This document shows, in pieces, positions 1 to 6,805 of a stretch of 8,264 nucleotides of DNA. Each line of letters starts with the position of its first letter. Positions within the stretch are counted from its first letter, which is position 1. The notes beneath the pieces were generated by a model. That model ran no database searches. It had not been told where the DNA came from and worked only from the letters and a program-made list of their open reading frames with translations. The position numbers and the translations under genes are program-made. Source of the stretch: Chitinophagaceae bacterium (GTDB lineage Bacteria; Bacteroidota; Bacteroidia; Chitinophagales; Chitinophagaceae); contig JAGOUF010000076.1 in NCBI GenBank assembly GCA_018061385.1, positions 1-8,264 on the forward strand, in the 5' to 3' direction.

Positions 1-756
1 ATGCAATTGTTGTGCAGGTAAAACATCTTCATAAGTGCAAATCCAATCACCCTCGTCATGTAGCCAAAGTGTAGGTGTGGTATGTTGTTGAACACTTCTA
101 ACTACTGAAAAATAGGAGAGTGGTTGTTGAGCCAATTCAATGATATATTCAACCATTGCTTCTTTTACAGTATTTCCCAAAGGAACAAATTGATAAAAAT
201 TATCTATAGCTCTTGGAGTTTCAGTTGCTGGTGCAATCAATACCAATTTTTCAATATGTGTTAGTTCCTCTGTAGCCAAAGCTGCTGCAATGCCACCCAT
301 TGAATGAGCCATTAAATGAGTAATGTTGCCATATTTTTTTTCAACTTCAACAATGGTATTTTTTAGCATAAGAGCATTGCACATTTTACCATCGCTAATG
401 CCATGGCCTGGTGCATCAAATGCTTTAACAGTATAACCTACGTGCAAAAAAAGTTTAATGTACTTATCAAATTTGTAGCTACAACTATCAAAGCCATGTA
501 CAATTAAAATATTTTTTCCATTTTGTTTTTCTGGTTGCCATTGCCAACCTCTAATGGTTAAATTATCTAATTGAATTGATAGTTTTTGGGCATTGTGAAA
601 AATAGCAGGAGCTTTTCTTTTTGGTTTTCCACTATAAGGTGTACAAAACAAAACAAACGCTTTTTCAGCAGCTTTACGCTTCGATAAAAGGCTAATTGTT
701 TTAATTTTTGTTTTATAATAACCAATTGCAATTCTTTGTGTTAATTTTAATTTCAT
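1..756 (-). CDS. alpha/beta hydrolase, 3' end outside the window
   Basis: My translation of the minus strand gives 252 uninterrupted residues from the ATG at 756 to the window edge. Alpha/beta-hydrolase landmarks appear in the expected order: a strand followed by HGF at residues 87-89 (oxyanion-hole region), DAPGHG at 114-119, the nucleophile elbow AHSMGG at 150-155 with Ser152 as probable nucleophile, and LHDEGD at 232-237 with Asp237 as probable catalytic acid. The catalytic His should lie in the missing C-terminus. The elbow has Ala in place of the first Gly of GxSxG, which is common in this superfamily. There is no signal peptide; the N-terminus (about residues 1-50) is basic, so a cytoplasmic enzyme is likely. 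An in-frame TGA three codons upstream (763-765) fixes the start. The substrate cannot be told; esterase or lipase-like activity is only a family-level inference. It is divergent from the DUF2520 gene. Confidence 0.88.
   Translation of the reverse strand, partial: MKLKLTQRIAIGYYKTKIKTISLLSKRKAAEKAFVLFCTPYSGKPKRKAPAIFHNAQKLSIQLDNLTIRGWQWQPEKQNGKNILIVHGFDSCSYKFDKYIKLFLHVGYTVKAFDAPGHGISDGKMCNALMLKNTIVEVEKKYGNITHLMAHSMGGIAAALATEELTHIEKLVLIAPATETPRAIDNFYQFVPLGNTVKEAMVEYIIELAQQPLSYFSVVRSVQQHTTPTLWLHDEGDWICTYEDVLPAQQLH
707..738 (+). promoter_or_regulatory. possible promoter of the DUF2520 gene, inside the hydrolase gene
   Basis: On the plus strand a TTTG at 707-710 is followed, after exactly 20 bases, by ATTCTTTG at 731-738. 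The spacing suits the Bacteroidota -33/-7 pair, but the first two bases of the -7 box do not match TAnnTTTG. It would give a leader of about 30 bases before the ATG at 774. It lies within the first codons of the divergent hydrolase gene, as it must given the 17-bp gap. Confidence 0.3.
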
Positions 757-763
757 AAACAGT

Positions 764-771
764 CAAATATA
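764..771 (-). promoter_or_regulatory. candidate -7 box of the alpha/beta hydrolase gene
   Basis: The minus strand reads TATATTTG here, a full match to the Bacteroidota -7 consensus TAnnTTTG. It ends only 7 bases before the ATG at 756, so transcription would begin at or within a few bases of the start codon. No TTTG lies at the usual spacing upstream, so the call rests on the -7 box alone. Confidence 0.45.
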
Positions 772-773
772 AG

Positions 774-1538
774 ATGAACGTAGTAATAATAGGTTCGGGC
801 AATGTTGCAACAGTTTTTGCATGGCTTTTGTTTAAACATCAACATACTATTTTGCAAGTATATAGCAGAAATATTTTAATGGCCAATGAATTGGCTGAAA
901 CTGTTGATGCTATTGGATTGAGTGATTTATCTACAATAACTCAAGAGGCAGATTTGTATATAATTGCAGTTGCCGATAAAGCAATAGAATCAATCGTAAA
1001 GCAATTGCAATTATCCAATCAATTGGTTGTACATACTGCTGGTTCTGTTGCTATTGAAGTGTTAGAACAGGTGAGTAGTAATTATGGCGTATTGTATCCT
1101 ATTCAAAGTATTCGTAAAGAAATAGATTTAGATACACCAATTCCATTTGCAGTTGACGGAAGTTCAATTGCTGTAGTTGAACAATTGAAAGAGCTGGCAT
1201 TTTCTTTATCTAACAAAGTAGTTCATTACAACAATTCCCAGCGTTTAAAGCTACATGTGGCAGCAATTTTTGCTTGTAATTTTGTAAACTATATGTATGT
1301 GCAAAGTGCCAATTTTTGTGAAAAAGAACAACTAGATTTTAAAGTACTTCAACCATTAATTGAAGAAACAGCCAACAGACTGAAATCTCATCATCCTGCA
1401 GAAGTATTTACTGGTCCTGCTGTTCGAGGAGATGCAGATACAATTAACAAACATCTTAGTTTATTGGAAGAACATCCACAATTACAAGTATTGTATAAAC
1501 TTTTAAGTGAGCAAATTATGCAACAATTTAAAGTGTAG
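774..1538 (+). CDS. Rossmann-like and DUF2520 domain-containing protein
   Basis: 254 residues. The N-terminus is a Rossmann dinucleotide-binding fold: VVIIGSGNVA at residues 3-12 gives GxGxxA, and Y30-S31-R32 follows the second strand. HTAGS at 87-91 and YPIQS at 108-112 resemble the conserved sites of the ProC/prephenate dehydrogenase-like NAD(P) fold. The C-terminal helical DUF2520 half (about 130-254) includes a helix around HVAAIFACNFVNYMY (161-175) and the hallmark TGPAVRGD at 213-220. Length and domain order fit the usual family protein. The biochemical function is not established; an NADP-dependent oxidoreductase is a structural inference. An in-frame TAA at 756-758 makes 774 the first possible ATG. 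In related genomes I recall this gene often beside a KdsC-like HAD phosphatase; here it is followed instead by a convergent hutH. Confidence 0.9.
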   Translation: MNVVIIGSGNVATVFAWLLFKHQHTILQVYSRNILMANELAETVDAIGLSDLSTITQEADLYIIAVADKAIESIVKQLQLSNQLVVHTAGSVAIEVLEQVSSNYGVLYPIQSIRKEIDLDTPIPFAVDGSSIAVVEQLKELAFSLSNKVVHYNNSQRLKLHVAAIFACNFVNYMYVQSANFCEKEQLDFKVLQPLIEETANRLKSHHPAEVFTGPAVRGDADTINKHLSLLEEHPQLQVLYKLLSEQIMQQFKV

Positions 1539-1604
1539 ACTTGAAGCTTAATGAATTGTAGTTTTACAAAGCCAAGTAACTTTCTACTTTTACAAAAAAA
1601 ATAA

Positions 1605-3113
1605 TTAACCAACTGACGGAAGTGTGTAGCTTTCAATAAATGCTACAGCTTTTATCATATCATCATGTAAAATTCTATCTGATTCATTAAAAGAAACTTC
1701 TTTTCTAAAATCGCTTACAATTTGTTCAATAAATGGAGAACTTTTCAATGGTCGTCTAAACTCCAAAGCTTGAGCAGCCGTTAATAGTTCTATTGCTAAA
1801 ACACGTTGTACATTTTCAATTACCCTAAAACATTTTGTTGCTGCGTTTGCTCCCATGCTCACATGATCTTCTTGGTTATTAGACGATGAAATGCTATCTA
1901 CACTGCTTGGTGTACACAATTGTTTATTTTCGCTAACAATACCAGCAGCAGTGTATTGTGGAATCATGAAACCAGAATTTAGTCCAGAATTCTTTACCAA
2001 GAACAATGGCAATCCCCTTTGTCCAGAAATTAATTGATAAGTTCTTCTCTCACTAATATTGGCAATTTCACTCATGGCAATAGCTAAAAAATCTAAACGC
2101 AATGCCAATGGTTGTCCATGAAAGTTGCCACCACTTACAATTAAATCTTCATCAGGAAAAATATTTGGATTATCGGTAACAGAATTTATTTCAGTTAAAA
2201 ATACATTCAACACTTCTTCAAAAACATCTTTACTAGCACCATGTACTTGTGGTATACATCTAAAACTATAAGGATCTTGTACTTGTTGTTTGGGTTGTTG
2301 CGTAATGGCACTATTGTTTAAATATTCAGTAATTGTTTTGGCAGTTTCAAACTGACCTTTATGTTTTCTTACTGTATGAATAGCAGGATGTAAGGGTTCT
2401 TTAACGCAATCAAACGCATCAAAACTAATGGCAGCTATTGCATTGGCAAATGCCAATAACCTTTCAGCTTTAAATAAACAATACATACCATAAGCACTCA
2501 TAAACTGTGTGCCATTGATTAATGCCAATCCTTCTTTGCTCTGCAATGCAATTGGCTTAAACCCTAATTGATGTTGAATATTTTTTACTGCATATTTTTC
2601 TCCATTCATTTTTACTTCACCCATGCCAATTAAAGGCAAACTCATATGGGAAAGAGGAGACAAATCACCACTTGCACCCAATGACCCTTGAGTGTAAATA
2701 ACAGGTAAAATATTGTTGTTGTGCAATGCAAGTAAGCCTGAAACAGTAGCTATTTGTACACCACTATGGCCATAGCTTAAGCTTTTTATTTTCAATAACA
2801 ACATCAGCTTTACTATTGCGTCAGGTACTTCATGTCCCAAACCACATGCATGGCTCATGAGTAAATTGTATTGCAATTGTTCAATTTGTGTAGCATCAAT
2901 TTTTACATTTTGTAAAAAACCAAAACCAGTATTTATTCCATAAAAAAGCTGATTGTTGTTGGATAGCTTATTGTTTAAATAAGTTCTGCATTTTTCAATT
3001 GCAGTTTCAGCATCTTGGCTAATTGTTAGAGTTGTATTGTGTTCAATGCATTGTTTAATTGCTTCAAACGATAGCCAATTGTTATCAATGGTCAGAGTAG
3101 CAGTTTTGTTCAT
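1605..3113 (-). CDS. hutH: histidine ammonia-lyase (histidase)
   Basis: 502 residues from the ATG at 3113. The frame also opens at a TTG at 3122, but the ATG is preferred: it sits about 17 bases after the predicted transcription start. The enzyme removes ammonia from L-histidine to give urocanate, the first step of histidine degradation, in the cytoplasm. The Ala-Ser-Gly triad that cyclises to the MIO electrophile is at residues 147-149 in GSLGASGDLSPL. Other active-site elements are Tyr59 in YGINTGFG, Asn201 in LINGTQ, Tyr283 and Arg286 in DPYSFRCIPQ, and Glu415 in NNQEDH. The Ser87-His88 pair, and Glu where phenylalanine ammonia-lyases differ, favour histidine over phenylalanine or tyrosine; this is from family knowledge. 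Length is typical of HutH (about 500). No hutU, hutI or hutG lies nearby, so the pathway must be completed elsewhere. Confidence 0.93.
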   Translation of the reverse strand: MNKTATLTIDNNWLSFEAIKQCIEHNTTLTISQDAETAIEKCRTYLNNKLSNNNQLFYGINTGFGFLQNVKIDATQIEQLQYNLLMSHACGLGHEVPDAIVKLMLLLKIKSLSYGHSGVQIATVSGLLALHNNNILPVIYTQGSLGASGDLSPLSHMSLPLIGMGEVKMNGEKYAVKNIQHQLGFKPIALQSKEGLALINGTQFMSAYGMYCLFKAERLLAFANAIAAISFDAFDCVKEPLHPAIHTVRKHKGQFETAKTITEYLNNSAITQQPKQQVQDPYSFRCIPQVHGASKDVFEEVLNVFLTEINSVTDNPNIFPDEDLIVSGGNFHGQPLALRLDFLAIAMSEIANISERRTYQLISGQRGLPLFLVKNSGLNSGFMIPQYTAAGIVSENKQLCTPSSVDSISSSNNQEDHVSMGANAATKCFRVIENVQRVLAIELLTAAQALEFRRPLKSSPFIEQIVSDFRKEVSFNESDRILHDDMIKAVAFIESYTLPSVG

Positions 3114-3120
3114 ACTATAC

Positions 3121-3152
3121 AAACAGTTTATGTGTGCAAAGTAAACAGTTTA
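3121..3152. repeat. pair of 10-bp direct repeats flanking the hutH -7 box
   Basis: AAACAGTTTA occurs at 3121-3130 and again, identically, at 3143-3152, exactly 22 bp apart or about two helical turns. Each copy is itself a small dyad, AAAC-A-GTTT. One copy lies at the predicted transcription start and leader; the other abuts the -7 box on its upstream side. That placement suggests operator sites for a repressor, but this is inference; no regulator gene is visible nearby. Confidence 0.45.
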
Positions 3153-3169
3153 GTGCATAGCAAAACAAA
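3137..3169 (-). promoter_or_regulatory. hutH promoter
   Basis: The minus strand has TTTG at 3166-3169, a 21-base spacer, then TTACTTTG at 3137-3144. This matches the Bacteroidota -33/-7 arrangement apart from one T-for-A change in the -7 box. Transcription would start near 3130-3133, giving a leader of roughly 17-20 bases before the ATG at 3113, without a Shine-Dalgarno sequence. Confidence 0.55.
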
Positions 3170-3180
3170 CATTTGTTTGT
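3165..3180. repeat. inverted repeat overlapping the hutH -33 box
   Basis: Seven-base arms ACAAACA (3165-3171) and TGTTTGT (3174-3180) surround two T residues. The left arm covers the proposed -33 element at 3166-3169. The dyad shares the AAAC...GTTT theme with the direct repeats closer to the gene. It could be a third binding site or simply AT-rich symmetry. From 3181 to 3298 I see no gene, RNA or clear signal. Confidence 0.4.
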
Positions 3181-3298
3181 ATACATATGAAGTTATACAC
3201 CTTATTGGTAATTGACTAAAAGTTGAATAGTGAACTTATATACTTTAAGCTATAAAATGAAAGAGTCTAACTGTTGAAACTATGTTTAAACCGAACAT

Positions 3299-3338
3299 AA
3301 AAAAAGGGTTTCAGTTTTTGGCTGAAACCCTTTTTTTT
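3299..3338 (-). terminator. intrinsic terminator of tRNA-Arg
   Basis: A perfect 9-bp stem, GGGTTTCAG (3306-3314) with CTGAAACCC (3322-3330), has a 7-base loop and runs of A and T on its two sides. It starts a few bases past the tRNA 3' end, and on the minus strand the stem is followed by seven T residues. The structure is symmetrical and could work in both directions, but no plus-strand gene runs toward it. Confidence 0.85.
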
Positions 3339-3344
3339 ATTGAG

Positions 3345-3418
3345 TGATTCGGATTGGATTCGAACCAATGACCTACTGCTTAGAAGGCAGTTGCTCTATC
3401 CAGCTGAGCTACCGAACC
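3345..3418 (-). tRNA. tRNA-Arg, anticodon TCT
   Basis: 74 bases on the minus strand fold as a complete tRNA. The acceptor stem GGTTCGG pairs with CCGAATC (one G-T pair), the discriminator is A, the D arm is GCTC/GAGC, and the T arm contains the standard GGTTCGAATCC. The anticodon stem CTGC/GCAG closes the loop CTTCTAA with anticodon TCT at 3382-3384, which reads AGA (Arg) codons. CCA is not encoded and would be added after transcription, as is usual in this phylum. It stands alone, with its own promoter upstream and terminator downstream. Confidence 0.97.
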
Positions 3419-3420
3419 AT

Positions 3421-3432
3421 CTGCTTTAGCAG
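3421..3432 (-). other. small hairpin in the tRNA-Arg 5' leader
   Basis: CTGC and GCAG form a perfect 4-bp stem with a 4-base loop, two bases before the mature tRNA 5' end. The predicted transcription start is near 3431-3433, so the hairpin would make up almost the entire leader removed by RNase P. Its function is unknown. Confidence 0.35.
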
Positions 3433-3436
3433 GCGG

Positions 3437-3468
3437 CAAAGTAAAAGAAAAAAAACTAATTGAACAAA
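3437..3468 (-). promoter_or_regulatory. tRNA-Arg promoter
   Basis: On the minus strand TTTG (3465-3468) is followed after 20 bases by TTACTTTG (3437-3444), then GCC. The same TTACTTTGC core is found at the hutH promoter. The expected start is about 12-15 bases before the mature tRNA. Position, spacing and the presence of both boxes make this one of the best supported promoters in the window. Confidence 0.6.
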
Positions 3469-3513
3469 CCTCTTTCTGTTCTTTTCTAAATTAATTATTT
3501 AGAGAAATAATTT

Positions 3514-3555
3514 AAAAAAGAAAGAGCTCAGTAAAACATGAGCTCTTTCTTTTTT
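3514..3555 (-). terminator. intrinsic terminator of secDF
   Basis: A perfect 16-bp inverted repeat (3514-3529 with 3540-3555) encloses a 10-base loop. The core is GAAAGAGCTC, flanked by six A and six T residues. It begins 34 bases past the secDF stop on the minus strand and ends in a T run there. It separates secDF from the downstream tRNA promoter. Confidence 0.88.
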
Positions 3556-3589
3556 ATAAATACTAGATTAAAAATAATCTGATTTAATT

Positions 3590-6500
3590 CTATCTTTTTG
3601 TATCTGGTTGTTTGCCCAATGGTTTGCCTTTTGCAAAATCTACCAATATTGGTGCTGCAACAAAAATAGAAGAGTAAGTACCTGTAATAACACCAATTAA
3701 CATTGCAAATGCAAAACCTCTTGTTACTTCTCCACCAAAGATGAATAAGATTAAGATGGTTAAGAATACAGTTAATGAAGTCATAATTGTACGACTTAAA
3801 GTTTGGTTAATGGCCGTATTAATAACTTGTTCTTTTGGCATAGATGGATACAATTTTGTATCTTCTCTAATTCTATCATAAACAATTACCGTGTCATTCA
3901 TAGAGAAACCAATTACTGTTAAAATTGCAGCAATAAAATGTTGATCTATTTCTAATGGGAATGGTACAATACTTTTTGCAAAAGAGAATACAGCCAACGT
4001 TACAAACACGTCGTGCATTAAAGAGAAAATAGTACCTAAAGAGAATCTCCAATCTCTAAAACGCATGAAAATGTACAAGCAAATCATAATAATTGCAAGC
4101 AATCCAGCTTTAAACGCTCCTGCTTTCAATTCTTCTGAAATGGTTGGTAACACTGTTTGAGAACTTTGTTTGTATTTGGTATCAAACTCAATAAAAGTTA
4201 AGTCTTGTGGTAAATGTTTCTTTAAACCAACAAACAATGTTTGTTCTACTAAAGAATCTACTCTACCACCAGTTTCATGAATTTTATATGAAGTTGTAAT
4301 ATCTAATTGGTTAGAGCTTCCAACTGTTTTAATAATTGGGGTTTCTCCTTCAAATACATTCTTCAGTTCATCTCTTAAAACATCCGCATCAATAGGCTTA
4401 TCAAAGCGTATTACATAGCTTCTACCACCAGCAAATTCTACTCCCTCATCAAAACCATTGAAGAAAGATGCAATACCCATTAAGAATACTACTACTGATA
4501 TTCCATAAGCTACTTTTCTGTATTCGATAAATTTATAAGATGCATGTTTAAACACTTTTTTAGAAATACCTGTAAAGTATTCAAAATGGCGACCACCATT
4601 TTTAGAAGTGTACATATCTGTAATTAAACGAGATACCAATATACCACAGAATAAACTTAAAGTAATACCCAACATTTGTGTTGTTGCAAAGCCTAATACA
4701 GGGCCTAAACCAAAAGCAAACAAGATAGCTGCAGTTAAGAATGAAGTTACGTGGGCATCTAAAACTGGTGCAAGTGAACGTTTATAACCATCGTTTACCG
4801 CTACATTATAACTCTTACCTTTTTGTAATTCTTCCTTGATACGCTCGAATATAATTACGTTGGTATCTACTGCCATACCAATGGTTAGTACCAAACCTGC
4901 AATACCAGCAGCTGTTAATGTAAAGCCCAATGCTGCAAGAATACCAACAGTAAATAAGATGTTTAATATTAATGCAATATTGGCAACCCAACCAGCTGTA
5001 TTGTAGTAAACTACCATTAATAAGAAGATTACTAAGAACGATACACCAAAACTCATTAAACCACCGCTTACAGCTTCTTCTCCTAAAGTTGCACCAATTA
5101 CTTGTTCTTGTACAATTTTAGCAGGAGCAGGTAATTTACCTGTTTGTAAAATTTCTGATAAATCTTGAGCTTCTTTTACAGTATAGTTTCCAGAAATTTG
5201 AGAACTACCTGTTGTAATTGGCTCATTTACATTTGGTGCAGAGTACACAAAATTATCTAATACAATAGCAATTGGTTTACCTACATTTTTGGTGGTTAAA
5301 TCGCCCCAAATTTTGGTACCTTCTTTATCCATTGTCATGCTAATAAGCACTTTGCTACCTTGATAATCTTGTCTAGCTTCGGCAACGTGTTCACCTTCTA
5401 ATTTAGCTTGACCATTATCTAAAGTTTTTATTGCATATAAGTTTAATAACTTAGTTGATGTTTTTCCTTTTTCATCGCTGGCTTTGCCATACATAAATGC
5501 CAAGTTGTTTGGAAATTTGTTTTTAACAACATCCATTCTTAAATAGCCATTTAATAAACCAGTATCTTTTATTGCAACATAAGCCAAAGCAGCAGGGTAG
5601 CTGTAACCACCTTTTGAATTTTGACTTGGTTGATGCTCCTGACCCATTACAAACAATGAACTAATTGGATTGGCATTGTTTTTCTTTTTGGTTGTATCAG
5701 CGGCAGCAGTTGCACCTGAATCAGTATTGTCAGAAATTTTCCTAGTGCTAGTAGTGTCTGCAACTTTTACTGTTGTAGCTACTTTAGCAGAAGTATCTAC
5801 CGCTTTTGTACCATTCAAATAGTCTTGCAATGCTTTATCAGCAGTTTCTAATCCTTTTCTTACATCATCACTTTCTACAGTATACACTTCAAAAAATTGA
5901 AGATTGGCAGTAGATTGTAAATATTTACGAACTCTTTCAGGATCGTTTGCACCAGCCAACTCAATGGTAATAATTCCTTTTGCAGGATTTTTATTGATGT
6001 TAGGAGATGATACACCAAACTTATCTATACGTGTACGCAATATTCTGTAAGTGTTTTCAAAAGCAACATCTGATTGTTCTTTTAAGTATTGCAATACTTT
6101 AGAATCGCTATCGTCAAACTTAATTGCTCCATTGCTTCTAGAAGCAAAGAAAGGAGCCAATTTACCAGCAGGATTTGCTTTTTTAAATTCTTCACTAAAC
6201 AAACTCACCAAATCATTGTTGCTATTTGCTTTTAACTTAACAGCAGAAGCAAGAGCATTGTTAAATGCTGGATCTTTTGTATAGTTAGCCAACGACTTTA
6301 GTAAGCCATCTAAGCCTACTTCCATTGTTACACTCATTCCACCTTGTAAATCCAAGCCCAATAACAATTCTTGATTTTTTGCACTTTGATAAGTGGTTAA
6401 ACCAAATGGCCCAATTTTACTTTCTTTGGTACTATCTAATAAACGTTGTAAACGAGCTTTTTTGATTTGTTTCAAAGTGTCTTCGTACAAAGCCTTAGCC

Positions 6501-6676
6501 TCGGCATTGCCAGCATATTTTTGGTCGGCAGTTTGATAATTGTCTTTTAACCATTTGTCAGCTTTAGCTCCCATCGACTTTTCGTGGCTACGAACAATCC
6601 ATGTAAACGATAACTGATACAAACAAATTAAAATAAGTGCAATCGCAAAAAAACGAACCAAGCCTTTCAGTTGCAT
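3590..6676 (-). CDS. secDF: fused protein translocase subunit SecDF
   Basis: 1028 residues from the ATG at 6676; the frame opens 27 codons earlier at a TTG (6757), but that extension lies upstream of the -7 box and is rejected. SecDF is an inner-membrane partner of SecYEG that uses the proton gradient to help exported chains across. The SecD half has TM1 at about 4-23, LGLDLQGG at 106-113, a large periplasmic P1 domain with DPERVRKYL near 245, and a TM block at about 540-687 with GMAVDTNVIIFERIKEE at 600-616. The SecF half has TM7 near 721-739, GVEFAGG at 745-751, and a TM block at about 857-1013 with IGFSMNDTVIVYDRIRE at 922-938 and SRT near 962. Asp604, Asp928 and Arg962 correspond to the proton-relay residues of Thermus SecDF (family knowledge). 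Residues about 289-339 are a low-complexity Thr/Ala/Asp/Lys insert in P1. It is transcribed alone. Confidence 0.97.
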   Translation of the reverse strand: MQLKGLVRFFAIALILICLYQLSFTWIVRSHEKSMGAKADKWLKDNYQTADQKYAGNAEAKALYEDTLKQIKKARLQRLLDSTKESKIGPFGLTTYQSAKNQELLLGLDLQGGMSVTMEVGLDGLLKSLANYTKDPAFNNALASAVKLKANSNNDLVSLFSEEFKKANPAGKLAPFFASRSNGAIKFDDSDSKVLQYLKEQSDVAFENTYRILRTRIDKFGVSSPNINKNPAKGIITIELAGANDPERVRKYLQSTANLQFFEVYTVESDDVRKGLETADKALQDYLNGTKAVDTSAKVATTVKVADTTSTRKISDNTDSGATAAADTTKKKNNANPISSLFVMGQEHQPSQNSKGGYSYPAALAYVAIKDTGLLNGYLRMDVVKNKFPNNLAFMYGKASDEKGKTSTKLLNLYAIKTLDNGQAKLEGEHVAEARQDYQGSKVLISMTMDKEGTKIWGDLTTKNVGKPIAIVLDNFVYSAPNVNEPITTGSSQISGNYTVKEAQDLSEILQTGKLPAPAKIVQEQVIGATLGEEAVSGGLMSFGVSFLVIFLLMVVYYNTAGWVANIALILNILFTVGILAALGFTLTAAGIAGLVLTIGMAVDTNVIIFERIKEELQKGKSYNVAVNDGYKRSLAPVLDAHVTSFLTAAILFAFGLGPVLGFATTQMLGITLSLFCGILVSRLITDMYTSKNGGRHFEYFTGISKKVFKHASYKFIEYRKVAYGISVVVFLMGIASFFNGFDEGVEFAGGRSYVIRFDKPIDADVLRDELKNVFEGETPIIKTVGSSNQLDITTSYKIHETGGRVDSLVEQTLFVGLKKHLPQDLTFIEFDTKYKQSSQTVLPTISEELKAGAFKAGLLAIIMICLYIFMRFRDWRFSLGTIFSLMHDVFVTLAVFSFAKSIVPFPLEIDQHFIAAILTVIGFSMNDTVIVYDRIREDTKLYPSMPKEQVINTAINQTLSRTIMTSLTVFLTILILFIFGGEVTRGFAFAMLIGVITGTYSSIFVAAPILVDFAKGKPLGKQPDTKR

Positions 6677-6703
6677 ATTAGTAACGGTTTTACAAATTTT
6701 TAT

Positions 6704-6717
6704 CCCGATTTTTCGGG
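6704..6717 (-). other. hairpin at the start of the secDF leader
   Basis: CCCGA and TCGGG form a 5-bp GC-rich stem with a four-base loop, notable in such AT-rich DNA. It begins about 5 bases after the -7 box, at or just after the predicted transcription start, and ends 27 bases before the ATG. It could protect the mRNA 5' end. It has no T run suited to termination. Confidence 0.4.
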
Positions 6718-6721
6718 TGGG

Positions 6722-6729
6722 CAAAGATA
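6722..6729 (-). promoter_or_regulatory. secDF -7 promoter box
   Basis: The minus strand reads TATCTTTG followed by CCC, a full match to TAnnTTTG. It gives a leader of about 40 bases before the ATG at 6676. The nearest TTTG upstream (6755-6758) is 25 bases away, longer than usual, so the -33 element is weak or absent. The preceding gene's terminator lies directly upstream, supporting a promoter here. Confidence 0.55.
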
Positions 6730-6755
6730 GGGGAATGAAATATTTAAAAATCAGC

Positions 6756-6784
6756 AAAAAAAAGCCTGTTAAATAAATCAGGCT
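6756..6784 (-). terminator. intrinsic terminator after the FKBP gene
   Basis: AGCCTG (6763-6768) pairs with CAGGCT (6779-6784) around a 10-base AT loop, and on the minus strand the stem runs into about eight T residues. It lies 21 bases past the stop of the FKBP gene and upstream of the secDF promoter, so it ends the two-gene operon. Confidence 0.85.
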
Positions 6785-6805
6785 GAATGGGTATAATTCT
6801 TACAA

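Noticed and set aside
1391..1636. 81-residue minus-strand frame overlapping the ends of the DUF2520 gene and hutH
   Set aside because: It is antisense to the conserved C-terminus of the DUF2520 protein, Cys-rich without a recognisable motif, and has no promoter; a shadow frame.
1605..3113. Tyrosine or phenylalanine ammonia-lyase as the identity of hutH
   Set aside because: The Ser-His pair at 87-88 and Glu415 in NNQEDH match histidases; TAL and PAL carry other residues at these sites.
3493..3512. 8-bp AT-only inverted repeat between the secDF terminator and the tRNA promoter
   Set aside because: Made only of A and T with an AGAG loop, it is expected by chance in this base composition, and the strong terminator beside it already explains the region.
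6051..6284. 77-residue plus-strand frame inside secDF
   Set aside because: Antisense to conserved SecD coding sequence, with no domain, promoter or start context.
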